A DNA stretch of 49,335 bases from Desulfuromonas sp. Lineage in GTDB: Bacteria > Desulfobacterota > Desulfuromonadia > Desulfuromonadales > Geothermobacteraceae. The notes under the pieces were generated by a model. It did no database searches and had not been told where the DNA came from. It worked only from the letters and a program-made list of their open reading frames with translations. Both the position numbers and the translations under genes were made by a program. The stretch's first letter is position 1. Every line of letters begins with the position of its first letter. Below are positions 44,335-49,335 of this stretch, piece after piece. The stretch is taken from contig PKUA01000051.1 in NCBI GenBank assembly GCA_002868905.1, positions 1 to 49,335 of the forward strand. The letters run 5' to 3'.

Positions 44335-45444
44335 TTATTTGAAAAACCCGTATTCCTGCAAAAAAGCCTGCTTGAACTCGGCAAACTCCCCTCGCTCGAT
44401 CGCTTCCCGTGCGTCTGCCATCATCTGCAGGTAGAAGTGGACGTTGTGGATCGCTGCCAGGGTTGCCGAGAGGACTTCGTTCGCGCCGAAGAGATGATGG
44501 AGATAGGCCCGGGTGAAATTCTGGCAGCAGTAGCAGCTGCATGAGGTGTCGACAGGGTAGAAGTCCCTGCGATAGTTTCGGTTGGTCAGACGGATTTTCC
44601 CTCGTCGGGTGAAGAGGGTTGCGCTGCGGGCGTAGCGGGTCGGAATGACGCAGTCGAACATGTCCATCCCACGTTCCACGCTTTCCAGGATGTCCTCGGG
44701 AAGGCCGACCCCCATCAGGTAGCGCGGTTTGTGCTCCGGCAGGAACGGTTCGGTGAAGTCGACCACCTGCTTGAGCAGCTCAAGCCCCTCGCCGACGCTG
44801 ACCCCACCGATGGCGTAACCGGGAAAGTCCAGCGCCGTCAACTGCTCGGCGCAACTCCGTCGCAGGTCCGCATAAACGCTCCCCTGAACAATACCGAACA
44901 GTGCTTGGTCGTTTCGTTTGTGGGCCTTGAGGCAGGCTTCCGCCCAGCGCAGGGTCTTGGCGATCGATTTTTTGGCGTAGTCGTGGCTGGCGGGGTAGGG
45001 GATGCATTCGTCGAAGGCCATGATGATGTCGGCGCCGAGGCTGTTTTCGATGGCGATCGCCTCCTTCGGCCCGAGAAAAGTCTGTTTCCCATTCACCTCG
45101 TTACGAAAGGTGACACCGTCCTCGCCGATCTCCTTTTTCGGCAGGGAGAAGACCTGGAATCCGCCGCTGTCGGTCAGGATCGGTTTGTGCCAGTGCATGA
45201 AGTTATGCAGGCCGCCGGCCTTTTCGATCAAACCTTCACCCGGCTTGAGGTGCAGATGATAGGTGTTGGAGAGGACGATCTGGGCGCCTGTCGCCTCCAC
45301 CTGGTCCGGAGTCATCGCTTTCAGGGCGGCATGGGTCCCGACCGGCATGAAGATCGGGGTTTCTATGGCGCCGTGGGGTGTCGTGACGCGGCCACGCCGG
45401 GCGCGTGTCGTATTGTCTTTACTGAGCAGTTCAAACTGGAACAT
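44335..45444 (-). CDS. tgt: tRNA-guanine transglycosylase
   Basis: Exchanges G34 for preQ1 in tRNAs with GUN anticodons on the way to queuosine. The 369 residues show LSNTYHLHLKPG, the nucleophile region DSGGFQVFSL, MAFDECIPYP, YAIGGVSVGEG, the catalytic DCVIPTRYARSATLFTRRG and the zinc site DTSCSCYCC...H. All are intact. AAGGAC lies before ATG 45444. It stands alone; queA and yajC, frequent partners, are not seen. Confidence 0.97.
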   Translation of the reverse strand: MFQFELLSKDNTTRARRGRVTTPHGAIETPIFMPVGTHAALKAMTPDQVEATGAQIVLSNTYHLHLKPGEGLIEKAGGLHNFMHWHKPILTDSGGFQVFSLPKKEIGEDGVTFRNEVNGKQTFLGPKEAIAIENSLGADIIMAFDECIPYPASHDYAKKSIAKTLRWAEACLKAHKRNDQALFGIVQGSVYADLRRSCAEQLTALDFPGYAIGGVSVGEGLELLKQVVDFTEPFLPEHKPRYLMGVGLPEDILESVERGMDMFDCVIPTRYARSATLFTRRGKIRLTNRNYRRDFYPVDTSCSCYCCQNFTRAYLHHLFGANEVLSATLAAIHNVHFYLQMMADAREAIERGEFAEFKQAFLQEYGFFK

Positions 45445-45963
45445 GCGTTATGTCCTTCATTGATGGTTTGGTTGCAGTCAAAAGGCCTTTGTAAGCCGGG
45501 CTCCACATACCATAGCAATAGCTGGCGGTGAATACCATCTGTATATTTTTGATACAACTGTTTGGAACAAGGCCGTTTCTTATCTTTTCCGTATGGAAAA
45601 AACTGGATTTATCATAATAAAAACAATGGGTTTTGCTGTTGCAACATTGTATACAGTGTGCATATTTTCGGTTGACATGTATACGTGTGGAATGGTATGT
45701 AGTGCCTGCGTTATTCAGTCTGGATAAAACTTGCTTTGTTACTGTTCGGCGCGGCTTTCCAACCGGGTTGAACACTTCTTGAAACAGGGGGTACATGCCT
45801 ATGGAGTCCGTCAATGAATGGAGAGGTCCACCCGCACCCTGTCGCCCGTTTTTGATTCAACGTCGTGGCAATACCCTGGTAAAGCCTGACGGCTGAATCT
45901 CACTGTTTTATTGGCGGTTCATCCCCTGATTATTTTTTCGTACTACAACTCGAGGGAAAAAAA
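45445..45963 (+). promoter_or_regulatory. sdhC upstream region: promoter and GTATAC motifs
   Basis: TTGTATACAGT (45647-45657) is the exact inverse of the motif at gltA. TTGACA (45672-45677) and, 18 bases on, TATGTA (45696-45701) form a probable promoter, and a second GTATAC (ATGTATACGTG, 45678-45688) sits between the boxes where a bound repressor would block polymerase. The leader is about 250 bases and shows no clear fold. The first ~140 bases belong to the tgt upstream region on the other strand. Confidence 0.55.
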
Positions 45964-46629
45964 ATGAACATGTTGACTAGTTCGGTTGGCAAGAAAATCA
46001 TGATGGCGGTAACCGGGGTGATCCTGGTTCTGTTCATCATCGGCCATGTGATCGGTAACATGACGATCTTCGTCGGCCCTGACGGCATCAACGCCTACGC
46101 CGTCCACCTGCGCGATCTCGGTCCCCTGCTCTGGCTGGTGCGCCTGGTCATGCTCTCCATCTTCCTGTTCCACGTTTATCTCGGGGTCAGCCTGACCCTG
46201 GAGAACAAAGCGGCCCGCCCGGTCGGTTACAACCAGAAAACGGACCTGGTCACCGGCTTCGCAGCCCAGACCATGTGGGTCAGCGGTCTTGTCCTGCTCG
46301 CGTTCGTGGTTTACCACGTTCTGCATTTCACCCTGCATGTCGGTGTCGACAACGTCGGCGGCCTGATCGACGCGGCCGGACGCTTCGACGTCTACACCAT
46401 GGTGGTGCAGGGCTTCCACAAGGCGATCAACACCATCTTTTACGTGGTGGCGATGGCCTTCTTGTTTCTGCATGTGAGCCACGGCTTCCAGAGCTTCTGG
46501 CAGAGCCTCGGCTTGAACAATGAGCGGACCCAGCCGAAGTTCCAGATCGTTGGCAAACTCGTATCCCTGGTTGTGGCAGCCGGTTTTGTTTCTATCCCGG
46601 TTATCGCCATGCTCATCCTCAAAGCTTAG
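45964..46629 (+). CDS. sdhC: Succinate dehydrogenase/fumarate reductase cytochrome b subunit
   Basis: Membrane anchor that binds two b hemes and menaquinone. The 221 residues have five hydrophobic segments (about 12-32, 57-77, 98-120, 148-172 and 195-216) with His ligands in [27 protein letters not shown] and LHVSHGF, the Wolinella/Bacillus diheme type. No separate SdhD is present, as expected. In Geobacter the homologous FrdCAB acts both as fumarate reductase and as succinate dehydrogenase. CGAGGGA precedes the ATG. It is 11 bases before sdhA. Confidence 0.93.
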   Translation: MNMLTSSVGKKIMMAVTGVILVLFIIGHVIGNMTIFVGPDGINAYAVHLRDLGPLLWLVRLVMLSIFLFHVYLGVSLTLENKAARPVGYNQKTDLVTGFAAQTMWVSGLVLLAFVVYHVLHFTLHVGVDNVGGLIDAAGRFDVYTMVVQGFHKAINTIFYVVAMAFLFLHVSHGFQSFWQSLGLNNERTQPKFQIVGKLVSLVVAAGFVSIPVIAMLILKA

Positions 46630-46640
46630 GGGGTAACACT

Positions 46641-48556
<1,916 letters not shown>

Positions 48557-48557
<1 letters not shown>

Positions 48558-49303
48558 TGAATCTCAAACTTTACGTATGGCGCCAGGAGAGTGCGACCGC
48601 ACCTGGTCGCATGGAGCAGTACGAGGCGAAGAACGTCAGCCCTGACATGTCTTTCCTCGAGATGCTCGATGAAGTTAACGAAGACCTGATCAATACTGGA
48701 AAAGAGCCGATCGTTTTTGACCATGACTGCCGCGAAGGGATCTGCGGTATGTGTTCCCAGGTCATCAACGGCATCGCGCATGGACCGGAAGAAGAGATCA
48801 CCGTCTGCCAGTTGCACATGCGACGTTTCAAGGACGGCGACACCATCTTCATCGAGCCGTGGCGTGCCAAGGCGTTCCCGGTGCTGAAAGACCTGATGGT
48901 CGATCGCGGTGCCCTCGACCGGATCATCCAGGCCTACGGTTACACCTCCGCTCATACCGGCGGTGTGCCCGACGGCAACGCGATCACGATTTCCAAGTCC
49001 AAGGCCGATCCGTCCATGGACGCGGCGGCCTGCATCGGCTGCGGTGCCTGTGTCGCCGCCTGCCCGAACGCCTCGGCTATGCTGTTCACCGCCGCCAAGG
49101 TGACCCACCTCGGGCTGCTGCCGCAGGGTCGTGAAGAGGCGGCCCGCCGGGTCAAGGCGATGGTCGCTCAGCACGACAAGGAAGGGTTCGGCAACTGCAC
49201 CAATCACTACGAGTGCGAAGCCGCCTGCCCGAAGGGGGTCAAGACCGCCTTTATCGCATACATGAACCGCGAGTTGGTCAAGGCGCTGCCGAAGGCTGAC
49301 TGA
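48557..49303 (+). CDS. sdhB: Succinate dehydrogenase/fumarate reductase iron-sulfur subunit
   Basis: Electron-transfer subunit between FAD and the hemes. The 248 residues have the [2Fe-2S] ligands in [12 protein letters not shown] (about 56-67) with the fourth Cys in VCQLH, the [4Fe-4S] motif [13 protein letters not shown] and the [3Fe-4S] set [14 protein letters not shown]. All cluster ligands are present. With sdhC and sdhA it completes the three-gene complex; the window ends 32 bases later without a visible terminator. Confidence 0.96.
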
Positions 49304-49335
49304 TAGACCTGCGGTTTACGATATTCTGCAATAGC

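Overview
The window looks like core chromosome of a Desulfuromonas/Geobacter-type bacterium (Desulfuromonadia, formerly Deltaproteobacteria). The evidence is a citrate synthase of the eukaryote-like class known from Geobacteraceae, a diheme frd/sdhCAB set, a citramalate synthase next to aspartate kinase, a dusB-ntrB-ntrC set, and several DctP/TAXI-type TRAP receptors. I see no rRNA, prophage, insertion sequence, CRISPR array or broken gene. One tRNA (Gln, TTG) is present.

Region 1 (1-14591, all + strand) is a dense run of housekeeping genes with many ATGA or short overlaps: ftsH, folP, cdaA, cdaR (ybbR), glmM, pdxJ, acpS, nnr, a CBS-pair protein, tsaE, lpdA, lysC, cimA and a membrane-anchored helix-hairpin-helix protein. 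It joins protein quality control, folate, c-di-AMP, cell-wall precursor, pyridoxine, acyl-carrier, metabolite repair, tRNA modification and Asp/Ile-family amino-acid genes. lysC carries a strong internal ribosome site that predicts a separate beta subunit.

Region 2 (14592-18900) holds a 51-residue zinc-ribbon protein closed by a textbook terminator, then pyruvate dehydrogenase pdhA-pdhB and, after a 204-base gap, pdhC. The E3 candidate lpdA lies in region 1.

Region 3 (18930-25000, - strand) is a six-gene TRAP transport operon: dctP, dctQ, dctM, a second dctP, uspA and an orphan TAXI receptor. It is preceded by a good sigma-54 promoter with a dyad in the position of an activator site, and it has strong hairpins after the first receptor gene and before the second.

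Region 4 (25337-36480) is again core: ispE, tRNA-Gln, prs, rplY (ctc), pth, hppA (pyrophosphatase), ychF, rpsF-rpsR-DUF2232-rplI-dnaB, folA on the opposite strand, and a small conserved-looking ORF.

Region 5 (36490-49335) has dusB-ntrB-ntrC on the - strand, gltA, a cluster of palindromic repeats, a methyltransferase, a permease with a CxC core, tgt, and the succinate dehydrogenase/fumarate reductase operon frd/sdhCAB. The gltA and sdhC upstream regions share an 11-base GTATAC-centred motif beside their predicted promoters, which suggests one regulator for the TCA-cycle entry and the succinate step.

I did not find a clearly undescribed multi-gene system. The best leads are regulatory: the sigma-54 TRAP operon with a TAXI/UspA tail, the shared GTATAC motif, the internal lysC start, and the palindromic repeat family.
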